Origin: Paenirhodobacter hankyongi
GTDB lineage: Bacteria; Pseudomonadota; Alphaproteobacteria; Rhodobacterales; Rhodobacteraceae
DNA length: 64,000 bases
Reading direction: 5' to 3'
NCBI RefSeq assembly: GCF_003664585.1
Contig: NZ_RCHI01000001.1
Coordinates: forward strand, 124,001-188,000
Part shown: positions 34,884 through 43,696 of the stretch, piece by piece
Layout: every line of letters begins with the position of its first letter
Numbering within the stretch: position 1 is the first letter of the stretch
Program-made: the position numbers and the translations under genes
The notes under the pieces: generated by a model
Told to the model about the DNA's origin: nothing
The model's database searches: none
What the model saw: only the letters and a program-made list of their open reading frames with translations

Positions 34884-36329
34884 ATGAGACGCCTTCGCAA
34901 CGTCAAGATCGTGGCAACGCTTGGCCCCGCATCTTCTGATTACAAGACCATTCGCGCGCTGTTCGAGGCGGGAGCCGACGTGTTCCGGCTGAACATGAGC
35001 CACGGCACGCATGACGAGCAGCGCGCCCGCTTCGACATCATCCGCCAGATCGAGGCCGACACCGGCCGCCCGGTCGCGGTGCTGGCCGACCTGCAGGGGC
35101 CGAAGCTGCGCGTCGGCACCTTTGCTGCCGGCGCCGCCGATCTGGAGGAGGGCGAGCGCTTCCGCTTCGACCTCGACCCGACCGAGGGCGACGGCCACCG
35201 CGTCTGTCTGCCGCATCCCGAGATCTTCGCGGCGCTGGTGCCCGGCACGCGCCTTCTGGTGAACGACGGCAAGATCCGGATGCGGGTCGAGGCCTGCGGC
35301 GCCGATTTCGCCGACTGCACGGTGACGGTCGGCGGCACGATCTCGAACCGCAAGGGCGTGAACGTGCCCGACGTGGTGCTGCCGCTCGCGGCGCTCTCCG
35401 ACAAGGACCGCAAGGACCTGGAATTCGCCTGCGCGCTTGGCGTCGACTGGCTGGCGCTCAGCTTCGTGCAGCGCCCCGAGGACGTGATCGAGGCGCGCAC
35501 GCTCGCCAGGGGCCGCGCCGCGGTGCTCTCGAAGATCGAGAAGCCCGCGGCCGAGAAGGCCTTCGACGAGATCCTCAAGGTCTCGGACGGGATCATGGTG
35601 GCGCGCGGCGATCTTGGCGTCGAGCTGCCGGTCGAGGCGGTGCCGCCGATCCAGAAGCGGCTGGTGCGCAAGTGCCGCGCCGCGGCCAAGCCGGTGATCG
35701 TCGCGACGCAGATGCTGGAAAGCATGATCGAAAGCCCGATGCCCACCCGCGCCGAGGTCTCGGACGTGGCGACGGCGATCTACGAGGGCGCCGACGCGAT
35801 CATGCTGAGCGCCGAATCCGCCGCCGGCCGCTATCCGGTCGAGGCGGTGTCGACGATGAACGCAGTGGCCCGCTCGGTCGAGAGCGACCCGACCTATCGC
35901 GAGGTGATCGAGGCCTCGCGGCTGGTCGCGCGCCAGACCATCGCCGACGGCATCGTGGCGGCGGCGCGCGAGATCGCCGAGGCCACCGACATCTCGGCGA
36001 TCTGCTGCTATACGCAATCGGGCAAGACGGTGTCGCTCAGCGCGCGCGAACGGCCGCGGGTGCCGATCATCGCGCTGTCGCCGCTGCCGGCGACGCTGCG
36101 CAAGCTGTGCCTGTTCTGGGGCGTGCATGCGGTGCGCTGCGAGGAGGTCGAGCGCTTCAAGATGGCCGTCGTCAACGCCGCCCGCGCGGCGCGCGACTAT
36201 GGCTTTGCCGACGAGAGCAACCAGATCGTGGTGATCGCGGGGGTGCCCTTCAACGTGCAGGGCACGACCAACATCCTGCGCGTCGCGCCCTGCGACGAGC
36301 GGTTGATCTTCCGCACCGACCCGGAATAG
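34884..36329 (+). CDS. pyk: pyruvate kinase
   Basis: A 481-residue pyruvate kinase converting phosphoenolpyruvate and ADP to pyruvate and ATP. Diagnostic pieces are KIVATLGPASSDYKTI, FRLNMSHGTHDEQ, VLADLQGPKLRVG, the active-site lysine region VLSKIEKPAA, IMVARGDLGVELP, VATQMLESMIESP and IMLSAESAAGRYPVEA. The C-terminal effector domain ends NILRVAPCDE. The start at 34884 has GAGGACGG before it; longer in-frame extensions run through the divergent gene and were rejected. Confidence 0.96.
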   Translation: MRRLRNVKIVATLGPASSDYKTIRALFEAGADVFRLNMSHGTHDEQRARFDIIRQIEADTGRPVAVLADLQGPKLRVGTFAAGAADLEEGERFRFDLDPTEGDGHRVCLPHPEIFAALVPGTRLLVNDGKIRMRVEACGADFADCTVTVGGTISNRKGVNVPDVVLPLAALSDKDRKDLEFACALGVDWLALSFVQRPEDVIEARTLARGRAAVLSKIEKPAAEKAFDEILKVSDGIMVARGDLGVELPVEAVPPIQKRLVRKCRAAAKPVIVATQMLESMIESPMPTRAEVSDVATAIYEGADAIMLSAESAAGRYPVEAVSTMNAVARSVESDPTYREVIEASRLVARQTIADGIVAAAREIAEATDISAICCYTQSGKTVSLSARERPRVPIIALSPLPATLRKLCLFWGVHAVRCEEVERFKMAVVNAARAARDYGFADESNQIVVIAGVPFNVQGTTNILRVAPCDERLIFRTDPE

Positions 36330-36360
36330 CCTGATCCGCAGGCGGCTGCGGGGGGGCGCG

Positions 36361-36588
36361 ATGATCGACAGTGACGTTCTGCTGGTGGGAGGGCTGCTGG
36401 TCGCGGCCTTCGCCATTCCCGCCGGTTTCTCGGCCTTTTCCGAGGGCAGGCCGCCGCGCGCGGCGGCCGTGGCGCTGGCACTCGGCGCGGTGCTGGTCGC
36501 GGCGGCGGTGCTGCAGCGACCCGGCGGCTACAGCCCCGCACAGATCCCCGCGGCCTTTGCCCGGGTGGCGGCGCGGCTGCTGCACTGA
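36361..36588 (+). CDS. small two-helix membrane protein
   Basis: A 75-residue protein with two hydrophobic helices (VLLVGGLLVAAFAIPAGF and AAAVALALGAVLVAAAVL) and a short polar tail. It lies 31 bp after pyk in the same direction and before the rpmI-rplT unit. No ribosome-binding site is strong (a G run precedes the ATG). The helical pattern and conservative length argue it is real; function unknown. Confidence 0.6.
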   Translation: MIDSDVLLVGGLLVAAFAIPAGFSAFSEGRPPRAAAVALALGAVLVAAAVLQRPGGYSPAQIPAAFARVAARLLH

Positions 36589-36624
36589 ACCCGGAGCCCC
36601 GGGCCGAAACCGGCGGATTTGCTC

Positions 36625-36653
36625 TTGCCAAACCGGCGGCAAGGTCCTATCAG
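36625..36653 (+). promoter_or_regulatory. candidate promoter of rpmI-rplT
   Basis: TTGCCA (36625-36630) and TATCAG (36648-36653) are separated by exactly 17 bp and lie about 78 bp before rpmI. Both hexamers are fair matches to a sigma-70-type promoter. The leader that follows holds no visible ORF. Confidence 0.5.
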
Positions 36654-36730
36654 CCGCCCCCTGACCACCGTGCGGCCGGCCGTTGAGGCATGCCGAGTCG
36701 CGCGTTCACTCTCGACTAGAGGAGACGGAA

Positions 36731-36931
36731 ATGCCCAAGATGAAGACCAAATCCGCTGCCAAGAAGCGGTTCAAATTCACCGCGACCGGCAAGGTCATTG
36801 CTGGCGCCGCCGGCAAGCGCCACGGCATGATCAAGCGCACGACCAAGTTCATCCGCGACAGCGCGGGCACGATGATCCTGTCCGACTCGGACGCGAAGAT
36901 CGTCAAGAAATACATGCCCTACAACCGCTGA
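36731..36931 (+). CDS. rpmI: 50S ribosomal protein L35
   Basis: A 66-residue, strongly basic protein that begins [20 protein letters not shown] and has [13 protein letters not shown], both hallmark L35 sequences. It is part of the large ribosomal subunit. AGAGGAGACGG precedes the ATG. Followed by rplT after 15 bp; the usual infC partner is not in this window. Confidence 0.97.
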   Translation: MPKMKTKSAAKKRFKFTATGKVIAGAAGKRHGMIKRTTKFIRDSAGTMILSDSDAKIVKKYMPYNR

Positions 36932-36946
36932 ACGGAGGCCTGAACA

Positions 36947-37312
36947 ATGTCCCGCGTCAAATCCGGCAAGGTCACCCACGCCTCGCACAAGAAGGTCCTG
37001 AACAAGGCCAAGGGCTATTACTCGGCCCGTTCGCGCAACTTCCGCACGGCGACCCAGGCGGTCGACAAGGCGAACCAGTACGCCACCCGTGACCGCAAGC
37101 AGCGCAAGCGCAACTTCCGCGCGCTGTGGATCCAGCGCATCAACGCCGCCGTGCGCGCGTTCGATGCCGAGATGACCTACTCGCGCTTCATCAACCTGCT
37201 CGCCAAGGCCGGCATCGAGGTCGACCGCAAGGTCCTCGCCGATCTCGCCATCCACGAGCCGGAAGCCTTTGGTGCCATCGTCGAACAGGCGAAGGCTGCC
37301 GCGGCTGCGTAA
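36947..37312 (+). CDS. rplT: 50S ribosomal protein L20
   Basis: A 121-residue basic protein starting [20 protein letters not shown] and containing [16 protein letters not shown], the L20 signature. L20 binds 23S rRNA early in large-subunit assembly and, in many bacteria, represses its own operon by binding a leader. The gene sits directly behind rpmI and before a strong terminator, with pheS behind that. Confidence 0.97.
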   Translation: MSRVKSGKVTHASHKKVLNKAKGYYSARSRNFRTATQAVDKANQYATRDRKQRKRNFRALWIQRINAAVRAFDAEMTYSRFINLLAKAGIEVDRKVLADLAIHEPEAFGAIVEQAKAAAAA

Positions 37313-37338
37313 TCTCCCGATTTCGGGATTGCATTTCG

Positions 37339-37375
37339 AACCCCGCGCCGGCGCTTCGCCGAGCGCGGGGTTTTT
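37339..37375 (+). terminator. intrinsic terminator of rpmI-rplT
   Basis: AACCCCGCGC (37339-37348) pairs with GCGCGGGGTT (37363-37372), followed by a T run (37371-37375) and CGTTT. It lies 27 bp past the rplT stop and separates the ribosomal genes from pheS. Confidence 0.88.
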
Positions 37376-37387
37376 CGTTTCACGCGC

Positions 37388-37416
37388 TTGAAATCGGGCC
37401 GGAGCACGCTTAGCAC
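37388..37416 (+). promoter_or_regulatory. possible pheS promoter
   Basis: TTGAAA (37388-37393) and TAGCAC (37411-37416) are 17 bp apart, just after the rplT terminator and 28 bp before pheS. The -10 match is weak. No leader peptide rich in phenylalanine codons was seen, so there is no sign of attenuation. Confidence 0.35.
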
Positions 37417-37443
37417 GGGCTCCGACCAGCCAGGAGAGAACAG

Positions 37444-38526
37444 ATGAACGCGCTCGACGAGCTCAAGGCGAAATATCTCGGGGGCATTGCGCAGGCCGGC
37501 GACGAGGCCGCCCTCGAAGAGCTGCGGCTTGCCGCGCTTGGCAAGAAGGGCGAGATCAGCCTGAAGATGCGCGAACTCGGGCAGATGAGCCCCGAGGAGC
37601 GGCAGACCACCGGCGCCGCGCTGAACGTGCTGAAATCCGAGATCGACGCCGCGCTGCGGGCGAAGAAGGCGGCGCTCGCCGATGCCGCGCTCGATGCCCG
37701 GCTGGCGGCCGAATGGCTTGACGTGACGCTGCCCGGCCGGCCGCGGCCCGCGGGCACGATCCACCCGGTCAGCCAGGTGATGGACGAGGTCACGGCGATC
37801 TTCGCCGACATGGGCTTCGACGTCGCCGAGGGGCCGCAGATCGAAAGCGACTGGTACAATTTCGACGCGCTGAACATCCCGCCCGAGCATCCGGCCCGGC
37901 AGGAGTTCGACACCTTCTTCATGGCGCGCGACCCGGCCGATGCGCGCCCGCCGCATGTGCTGCGCACCCATACCTCGCCGGTGCAGATCCGCGCGATGGA
38001 GGCGAAGGGCGCGCCCATTCGCGTGATCGCGCCGGGCCGCGTCTATCGCATGGACATGGACCAGACCCACGCGCCGATGTTCCATCAGGTCGAGGGCATG
38101 GCGATCGGCCGCGACATCTCGATGGCGAACCTGAAATGGACGCTCGAGGAATTCTGCAAGGCCTTCTTCGAGGTGCCGAATGTCGAGCTGCGCTTCCGCG
38201 CCTCGCATTTCCCCTTCACCGAACCCTCGGCCGAGGTCGACATCCGCTGCTCGTGGGAAGGCGGTCAGCTGAAGATCGGCGAGGGCGACAGCTGGCTTGA
38301 GATCCTCGGCTCGGGGATGATGCAGCCGAAGGTTCTGGCCGCGGGCGGGATCGACCCGAACGAATGGCAGGGCTTTGCCTTCGGCATGGGCATCGACCGC
38401 ATCGCGATGCTGAAATACGGCATCCCCGACCTGCGCGCCTTCTTCGAGAGCGACCTGCGCTGGCTGAAGCACTACGGCTTCGCCCCGCTCGATCTGCCGA
38501 CGGTGTTCGGGGGGCTGAGTAAGTGA
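37444..38526 (+). CDS. pheS: phenylalanyl-tRNA synthetase alpha subunit
   Basis: A 360-residue class II synthetase subunit, the catalytic half of the (alpha-beta)2 enzyme. The N-terminal coiled coil (1-90) binds tRNA. Motif 2 is in [13 protein letters not shown] and [20 protein letters not shown], and motif 3 in [18 protein letters not shown]. The stop codon overlaps the start of an inserted gene (GTGA at 38523-38526) that separates it from pheT. GGAGAG precedes its ATG. Confidence 0.96.
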   Translation: MNALDELKAKYLGGIAQAGDEAALEELRLAALGKKGEISLKMRELGQMSPEERQTTGAALNVLKSEIDAALRAKKAALADAALDARLAAEWLDVTLPGRPRPAGTIHPVSQVMDEVTAIFADMGFDVAEGPQIESDWYNFDALNIPPEHPARQEFDTFFMARDPADARPPHVLRTHTSPVQIRAMEAKGAPIRVIAPGRVYRMDMDQTHAPMFHQVEGMAIGRDISMANLKWTLEEFCKAFFEVPNVELRFRASHFPFTEPSAEVDIRCSWEGGQLKIGEGDSWLEILGSGMMQPKVLAAGGIDPNEWQGFAFGMGIDRIAMLKYGIPDLRAFFESDLRWLKHYGFAPLDLPTVFGGLSK

Positions 38527-39227
38527 ACTTCGACTTTGTAAACTGGGGGCTCGGTATACTCACAGCCGTGATCGTGGCTGTGCTCGGGCGCTTGGTCTTC
38601 AAAGCGATTTCGGATCGGCTGGAAAAGAAGCCCCAATTGGATTGGTTTGTTTTGGCGGATTTTTCAGCTCCAGAGCAAAGAATCCACGCGGACTCGTTCG
38701 ACGTTTTTTATGCGGCGAGGCTTCAAGACAGTGCGCGCTTTAAGCCTGACCTTATAGATCAATATCGTGCCGATCTCAGAACTTCGCGGGAGGCTGTAAA
38801 GATAAAGATAAGGAATGAGGGAGCAGGACCTTCAGAAACGGTATCTCTGTTGTTGAATGGAGATCCAACCTCGATCGATCTTAGTCCCTCAACCACTATC
38901 AAGAAGATGGTAACGGCAGATCAAAAGACCCACTTAGAGATTCCCGCAATTGGCGGAAATTCTTCGGTTGAGATGTTCCTTTATGGAGTCCCTGCCTACA
39001 AACTGGTGGGGGTTTTTCACAAGGGAATCCCTATCAGCAAAAACCTGTCAGGGTTGCTTCCCTATAAGCGCCCACGAAGTCATTGGATGTGGGCGTTGCA
39101 GGGTTTTTCCTTCGGAATGATGTTCATTGTTGCCCTCGATACCCTGGTGAAGAAGTATAGTCCTGACACTGAACTCAAGATTGAGCAGGCAGTTCAATCC
39201 GAAAATCAAGGCGAGCCGAAAAAATGA
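38523..39227 (+). CDS. two-helix membrane protein of no recognised family, inserted between pheS and pheT
   Basis: A 234-residue protein with one hydrophobic helix near each end (about 8-28, [20 protein letters not shown]; about 188-208, [19 protein letters not shown]) and roughly 155 polar residues between. The middle looks beta-rich ([20 protein letters not shown], then [19 protein letters not shown]), possibly an immunoglobulin-like sandwich. Basic residues after helix 1 and before helix 2 suggest the middle is cytosolic. Sampled lines are about 45-48% GC, against visibly GC-rich neighbours, with ATA, TTA and AGG codons that are rare nearby. It starts at a GTG overlapping the pheS stop (GTGA) and its stop overlaps the pheT ATG (ATGA). 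No homologue came to mind; acquired cargo is the best reading. Confidence 0.8.
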   Translation: MNFDFVNWGLGILTAVIVAVLGRLVFKAISDRLEKKPQLDWFVLADFSAPEQRIHADSFDVFYAARLQDSARFKPDLIDQYRADLRTSREAVKIKIRNEGAGPSETVSLLLNGDPTSIDLSPSTTIKKMVTADQKTHLEIPAIGGNSSVEMFLYGVPAYKLVGVFHKGIPISKNLSGLLPYKRPRSHWMWALQGFSFGMMFIVALDTLVKKYSPDTELKIEQAVQSENQGEPKK

Positions 39228-41644
39228 AATTCACCCTCTCCTGGCTGAAAGACCACCTCGAGACCTCGGCCACCGTGGACGAGATCGCCGAGGCGCTCAC
39301 CGACCTCGGGCTCGAGGTCGAGGAGGTCGTGAACCCGGCCGCGAAACTTGCCCCCTTCACCATCGCCAAGGTGCTGAAGGCCGAGAAGCACCCCGACGCC
39401 GACAAGCTGCGCGTCTGCCAGGTGCTGACCGACGAGGGCGAGAAGACCATCGTCTGCGGAGCGCCGAACGCGCGGGCGGGGATCACCGTCGTGCTGGCGA
39501 AACCGGGCGACTATGTGCCGGGCCTCGATGTCACCCTCGGCATCGGCAAGATCCGCGGTGTCGAAAGCGCCGGCATGATGTGCTCGGAGCGCGAGCTGGA
39601 GCTTTCGGACGAGCATAACGGCATCATCGAGCTGCCCGAGGACAGCCTGAATTCCGAGGTCGGCTGCAAGTTCACCGACTGGCTGGCCGAGAACCGTCCG
39701 GCGGCGGTCGACCCGATGTTCCACATCAAGATCACCCCGAACCGCCCCGATGCGCTTGGCGTGCGTGGCGTGGCGCGCGACCTTGCGGCGCGCGGGCTTG
39801 GCGTGCTGAAGCCGCTGGTGGTCGAGGCGGTGCCCGGCGGCTTTGCCTGCCCGGTCGCGGTCGAGATCGACGCGGGGCTGAAGGAAAAGGGCTGCCCGGT
39901 CTTTGCCGGCCGCCTGATCCGCGGCGTGAAGAACGGGCCGAGCCCGGCCTGGCTGCAGGCGCGGCTGATCGCGATCGGGCTGCGGCCGATCTCGACGCTG
40001 GTCGATATCACCAACTTCTTCACCTATGACCTGAACCGCCCGCTGCACGTCTTCGACGCGGCGAAGGTGCAGGGCAAGGTGCGGATCATCCCGGCCCAGG
40101 GCGGCGAAGAGCTGCTGGCGCTTGACGGCAAGACCTATACCCTGGCCCCGGGCCAGATGGTGATCGTCGACGACAAGGGGCCGGAAAGCCTTGCCGGCAT
40201 CATGGGCGGCGAGCTCTCGGGCTGCACCGAGGAGACCGTCGATGTCTTCCTTGAAAGCGCCTATTGGGACCCGATCACCATCGCCGCCACCGGCCGCGCG
40301 CTGAAGATCACCTCGGACGCGCGCTATCGCTTCGAGCGCGGCGTGGACCCCGAATTCACCCTGCCGGGCCTCGAACTCGCGACGCAGATGGTGCTTGACC
40401 TGTGCGGCGGCGAGGCCTCGGAGGTGGTCGTCGACGGTGCGGTGCCAGACACCTCGCGCGCCTACCGGCTCGACCCGGCGCGGGTGATCTCGCTGGTCGG
40501 CATGGAGATCCCCGAGGCGGAACAGCGCCGCACGCTCGAGGCGCTCGGCTTCACCTTCGAAGGCGACATGGCCGCCCCGCCGAGCTGGCGCCCCGATGTG
40601 CAGGGCGAGGCCGATCTGGTCGAGGAAGTGGCGCGCGTCGCCTCGCTCTCGAAGCTGGTGGGCAAGCCGATGCCGCGCGAGACGACCGGCGTGCCGGGGC
40701 CGATCCTGACCCCCGCGCAGGTGCGCGAGAAGACCGCGCGGCGCACGGTCGCGGCGCTCGGCTACAACGAATGCGTCACCTACAGCTTCATCGACGGCGC
40801 GGCCGCGGCGATGTTCGGCGGCGGTTCGGAAGCGATGCGGATCGAGAACCCGATCAGCTCGGAAATGACGCATATGCGTCCCGACCTGCTGCCGGGCCTG
40901 CTGGCGGCGGCGGCGCGCAACCAGGCGCGCGGCTTCGCCGATCTGGCACTCTTCGAGGTCGGCCCCGCCTTCATCGGCGGCGAGCCGGGCGATCAGGTGA
41001 CGCAGGCGACCGGGCTTCTGGTCGGCGCGCGCGCCGCCCGCGACCCCTGGGGCTCGCGCCGGCCGGTCGACGTCTATGACGCCAAGGCCGATGTCGAGGC
41101 GGTGCTGGCCGCGATCGGCGCGCCGGCACGGGTGCAGATCAACCGCAAGCTCGACGCCTGGTGGCATCCGGGCCGCGCGGGCAACATCGCGCTTGGTCCG
41201 AACGTTCTGGCCACCTTCGGCGAGGTCCACCCCCGCGTGCTGCGCGAGATGGGGGTGAAGGGGGCGGCGGTGGCCTTCACCATCCGTCTGGCCAACATTC
41301 CCTTCCCGAAGGCGAAAACGCCGACCCGTCCGGCCCTTGTCCTGCACGATCTGCACGCGGTCGAGCGCGACTTCGCCTTCGTCGTCGATGCCTCGGTCGA
41401 GGCGATGACGGCGGTGAACGCGGCGCTTGGCGCCGACAAGGCGCTGATCGAGGCAGTCTCGGTCTTCGACGCCTTCACCGGCCCGAAGGCGGAAGAGCAG
41501 ATGGGGGCGGGCAAGAAGTCGATCGCGCTCGCCGTCCGGCTGCAGCCGAAGGACAAGACCCTGACCGATGCCGAGATCGAGGCGGTGTCCGCCAAGATCG
41601 TCGACAAGGTGGCCAAGGCCACCGGCGGCAGCCTGCGCAAGTGA
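39224..41644 (+). CDS. pheT: phenylalanyl-tRNA synthetase beta subunit
   Basis: An 806-residue beta subunit. It contains the EMAP/OB tRNA-binding domain (about 40-150, with EKHPDADKLRVCQV), the B3/B4 editing domain that clears Tyr-tRNA(Phe), the B5 domain, a class II-like core and the C-terminal ferredoxin-fold anticodon-binding domain (ERDFAFVVDASVEAM and LQPKDKTLTDAEIEAV). Its ATG overlaps the stop codon of the inserted gene, so its translation probably depends on ribosomes finishing that gene. The ribosome-binding region is inside the foreign gene. Confidence 0.96.
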   Translation: MKFTLSWLKDHLETSATVDEIAEALTDLGLEVEEVVNPAAKLAPFTIAKVLKAEKHPDADKLRVCQVLTDEGEKTIVCGAPNARAGITVVLAKPGDYVPGLDVTLGIGKIRGVESAGMMCSERELELSDEHNGIIELPEDSLNSEVGCKFTDWLAENRPAAVDPMFHIKITPNRPDALGVRGVARDLAARGLGVLKPLVVEAVPGGFACPVAVEIDAGLKEKGCPVFAGRLIRGVKNGPSPAWLQARLIAIGLRPISTLVDITNFFTYDLNRPLHVFDAAKVQGKVRIIPAQGGEELLALDGKTYTLAPGQMVIVDDKGPESLAGIMGGELSGCTEETVDVFLESAYWDPITIAATGRALKITSDARYRFERGVDPEFTLPGLELATQMVLDLCGGEASEVVVDGAVPDTSRAYRLDPARVISLVGMEIPEAEQRRTLEALGFTFEGDMAAPPSWRPDVQGEADLVEEVARVASLSKLVGKPMPRETTGVPGPILTPAQVREKTARRTVAALGYNECVTYSFIDGAAAAMFGGGSEAMRIENPISSEMTHMRPDLLPGLLAAAARNQARGFADLALFEVGPAFIGGEPGDQVTQATGLLVGARAARDPWGSRRPVDVYDAKADVEAVLAAIGAPARVQINRKLDAWWHPGRAGNIALGPNVLATFGEVHPRVLREMGVKGAAVAFTIRLANIPFPKAKTPTRPALVLHDLHAVERDFAFVVDASVEAMTAVNAALGADKALIEAVSVFDAFTGPKAEEQMGAGKKSIALAVRLQPKDKTLTDAEIEAVSAKIVDKVAKATGGSLRK

Positions 41645-41669
41645 CGCGGCGGCGCTGACTTCGCGTCAC
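41641..41669 (+). promoter_or_regulatory. hairpin at the pheT stop codon
   Basis: GTGACGCG (41641-41648, including the TGA stop) pairs with CGCGTCAC (41662-41669) across a 13-base loop. No T tract follows. It may stabilise the pheT mRNA end; a stronger hairpin with a T run follows at 41691-41733. Confidence 0.35.
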
Positions 41670-41690
41670 GCTATCCGGTCCTGAAAATCC

Positions 41691-41733
41691 CGTTAGGCTC
41701 CTCTCCCATTGGGGGAGGAGCCTGATGATTTTT
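41691..41733 (+). terminator. 17-bp hairpin plus T run covering the GMC gene's ribosome-binding site and start
   Basis: CGTTAGGCTCCTCTCCC (41691-41707) can pair at every position (three G-T wobbles) with GGGGGAGGAGCCTGATG (41711-41727), leaving a 3-base ATT loop. The 3' arm contains the GGAGGAG ribosome-binding site and the ATG start at 41725 of the next gene, and is followed by A and five Ts (41729-41733). The same element can thus act as the intrinsic terminator of pheS-X-pheT and as a lock on translation of the GMC gene. Confidence 0.7.
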
Positions 41734-43338
41734 GACTATCTGATCTTGGGCGGCGGCTCGGCCGGCGCCGTTCTGGCCGCGCGTCTGAGCGAGGATCCGG
41801 CGCTGCGGGTCTGTCTGGTCGAGGCCGGGACCGAGGCGCGGGACATCTTCGTGCGCGCGCCGGCGCTGGTCGCGGCGATGGTGCCGGGGCGACCGCCGAT
41901 TCACAACTGGGCCTTCCACACCGTGCCGCAGCCGGGGCTGGACGGACGGCGGGGGTTTCAGCCGCGGGGCAGGGGGCTTGGCGGTTCCTCCGCGATCAAT
42001 GCGATGCTCTATATCCGCGGCCGGCCCTCGGATTATGACGCCTGGGCCGAGGCGGGGGCGGAGGGCTGGAGCTGGGACGACTGCCGGCCGCATTTTCTTG
42101 CGGCCGAGCGCAACATGCGCGGAGCGTCGGAGTGGCACGGCGCTGCGGGGCCGCTTCAGGTCGGCGATCAGCGCCGTCCGCGTCCGGCGACCCGCGCCTT
42201 CATCGAGGCCTGCGCCGCCGTCGGCTGTGCGCCGAATGACGATTTCAACGGGACCGAGCAGGAGGGCGCGGGGCTTTACCAGGTCACGCAATTCTGGGAC
42301 GGGCTGCGCAAGGGCGAGCGCTGTTCCGCGGCGGCGGCCTATCTGCACCCGGTCATGGCGCGGCCGAACCTGACCGTGCTGACCCGCGCGCGGGCCGAGC
42401 GGCTGCTGATCGCCGAGGGGCGGGCCACCGGGGCACTCGTCCGCCGCGGCCGGCGTCATCTGCGGATCGAGGCGCGGCGCGAGATGATCGTCTCGGCCGG
42501 CGCCTTCGGCTCGCCGCAACTGCTGATGCTGTCGGGGATCGGTCCGGCCGAGCATCTGCGCGAGCACGGCATCACCCCGGTGCACGACCTGCCCGGGGTG
42601 GGGGCGAACCTGCAAGACCACCTCGATTACATCGTCTCCTATACCTCGCCGCGGCCCGATGTGGTCGGGCTGAACCCGGCCGGGCTGTGGCGCATGGCGC
42701 GCGCCGCCGGGTTCTGGAAACGGCACGGCGAGGGGCTTTTCGCCTCGCCGATGGCCGAGGGGGCGGCCTTCCTGCGCTCGGAACCGGGGCTCGCCGAGCC
42801 CGACCTGCAGCTCCACTTCGTCGTCGGCATCGTCGACCGGCACATGCGCCGCCCGCATCTGGCGGATGGCTGGTCGGCGCATGTCTGCGCGCTTCGGCCG
42901 TTCTCGCGCGGGACGGTGCGGCTCGCCTCAGGCGACCCGCGGGCCGCGCCGGCGATCGACCCGGCCTTCCTCAGCGATCCGCGGGATGCGGCGCTGCTCT
43001 TGAAGGGGGCGCGGCTTCTCGATGCCATCGCCGGGGCCGAACCGCTGGCGCCGTGGCGCGGGCGGCGGCTTTACCCGCATGACGGCAGCGACGCCGGACT
43101 GATGGCCGACATCCGGGCGCGCGCCGACACGATCTATCACCCGGTCGGCACCTGCCGGATGGGGCGCGACGCGATGGCGGTGACGGACGCAAAGCTGCGG
43201 GTGCACGGCATCGCCGGGCTGCGGGTGGTCGATGCCTCGGTGATGCCGAGCCTGATCGGCGGCAATACCAACGCGCCGACGATCATGATCGCCGAGCGCG
43301 CGGCGGGCTTCATCCGCGCCGATCGGAAGGGTGGTTGA
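41725..43338 (+). CDS. GMC-family FAD-dependent oxidoreductase (alcohol/choline dehydrogenase-like)
   Basis: A 537-residue glucose-methanol-choline oxidoreductase. The FAD dinucleotide fold starts at residue 9 with [15 protein letters not shown], followed by [21 protein letters not shown] and [13 protein letters not shown]. The catalytic pair is H472 ([10 protein letters not shown]) and N514 ([11 protein letters not shown]). Such enzymes oxidise primary alcohols, choline or related compounds; substrate cannot be named. The translation start is buried in a strong hairpin. Its 3' end overlaps the convergent GFA gene by 29 bp. Confidence 0.88.
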   Translation: MIFDYLILGGGSAGAVLAARLSEDPALRVCLVEAGTEARDIFVRAPALVAAMVPGRPPIHNWAFHTVPQPGLDGRRGFQPRGRGLGGSSAINAMLYIRGRPSDYDAWAEAGAEGWSWDDCRPHFLAAERNMRGASEWHGAAGPLQVGDQRRPRPATRAFIEACAAVGCAPNDDFNGTEQEGAGLYQVTQFWDGLRKGERCSAAAAYLHPVMARPNLTVLTRARAERLLIAEGRATGALVRRGRRHLRIEARREMIVSAGAFGSPQLLMLSGIGPAEHLREHGITPVHDLPGVGANLQDHLDYIVSYTSPRPDVVGLNPAGLWRMARAAGFWKRHGEGLFASPMAEGAAFLRSEPGLAEPDLQLHFVVGIVDRHMRRPHLADGWSAHVCALRPFSRGTVRLASGDPRAAPAIDPAFLSDPRDAALLLKGARLLDAIAGAEPLAPWRGRRLYPHDGSDAGLMADIRARADTIYHPVGTCRMGRDAMAVTDAKLRVHGIAGLRVVDASVMPSLIGGNTNAPTIMIAERAAGFIRADRKGG

Positions 43339-43696
43339 CCCCGTCCGACCACGGCACGGGGTCAAGGTCGCGCGGGTTCACGCCCTCGAGGCAGCCCGCG
43401 TTCACCCCGTATTCGTTCGGGTTCGAGCGGCGCTGGTGGTGGGTGTAGATGCCGCAGGTCCTGCAAAACCAGTGCTTCGCCGTCTGCGTGCCGAACTGGT
43501 AGAGGCTCAGGTTCTCGGCCCCCTTCACGATGCGGATGCCGTCGAGCGGGGCCGAGACGGCCACCGCCCCGCGCCGCCGGCAGAACGAACAGTCGCAGCG
43601 CCGCTTCGTGTTCAGCCCGTCCGAAAGCGTCACCTCGATCTCGACGGCGCCGCAATGGCAGGTCAGGCGGTGGGGCGTGTGGATCTCGGGCAGCAT
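43310..43696 (-). CDS. GFA-family zinc protein (CENP-V/GFA fold)
   Basis: A 128-residue protein with the zinc-cysteine pattern of the glutathione-dependent formaldehyde-activating family: CHCG near residue 15, CDCSFCRRRG and FCRTCGIYTHH. Most family members are of unknown substrate, and few really act on formaldehyde-glutathione adducts. The start overlaps the rhomboid stop by one base (ATGA), so they are coupled. The last 9 codons overlap the end of the convergent GMC gene. Confidence 0.85.
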   Translation of the reverse strand: MLPEIHTPHRLTCHCGAVEIEVTLSDGLNTKRRCDCSFCRRRGAVAVSAPLDGIRIVKGAENLSLYQFGTQTAKHWFCRTCGIYTHHQRRSNPNEYGVNAGCLEGVNPRDLDPVPWSDGVNHPSDRRG

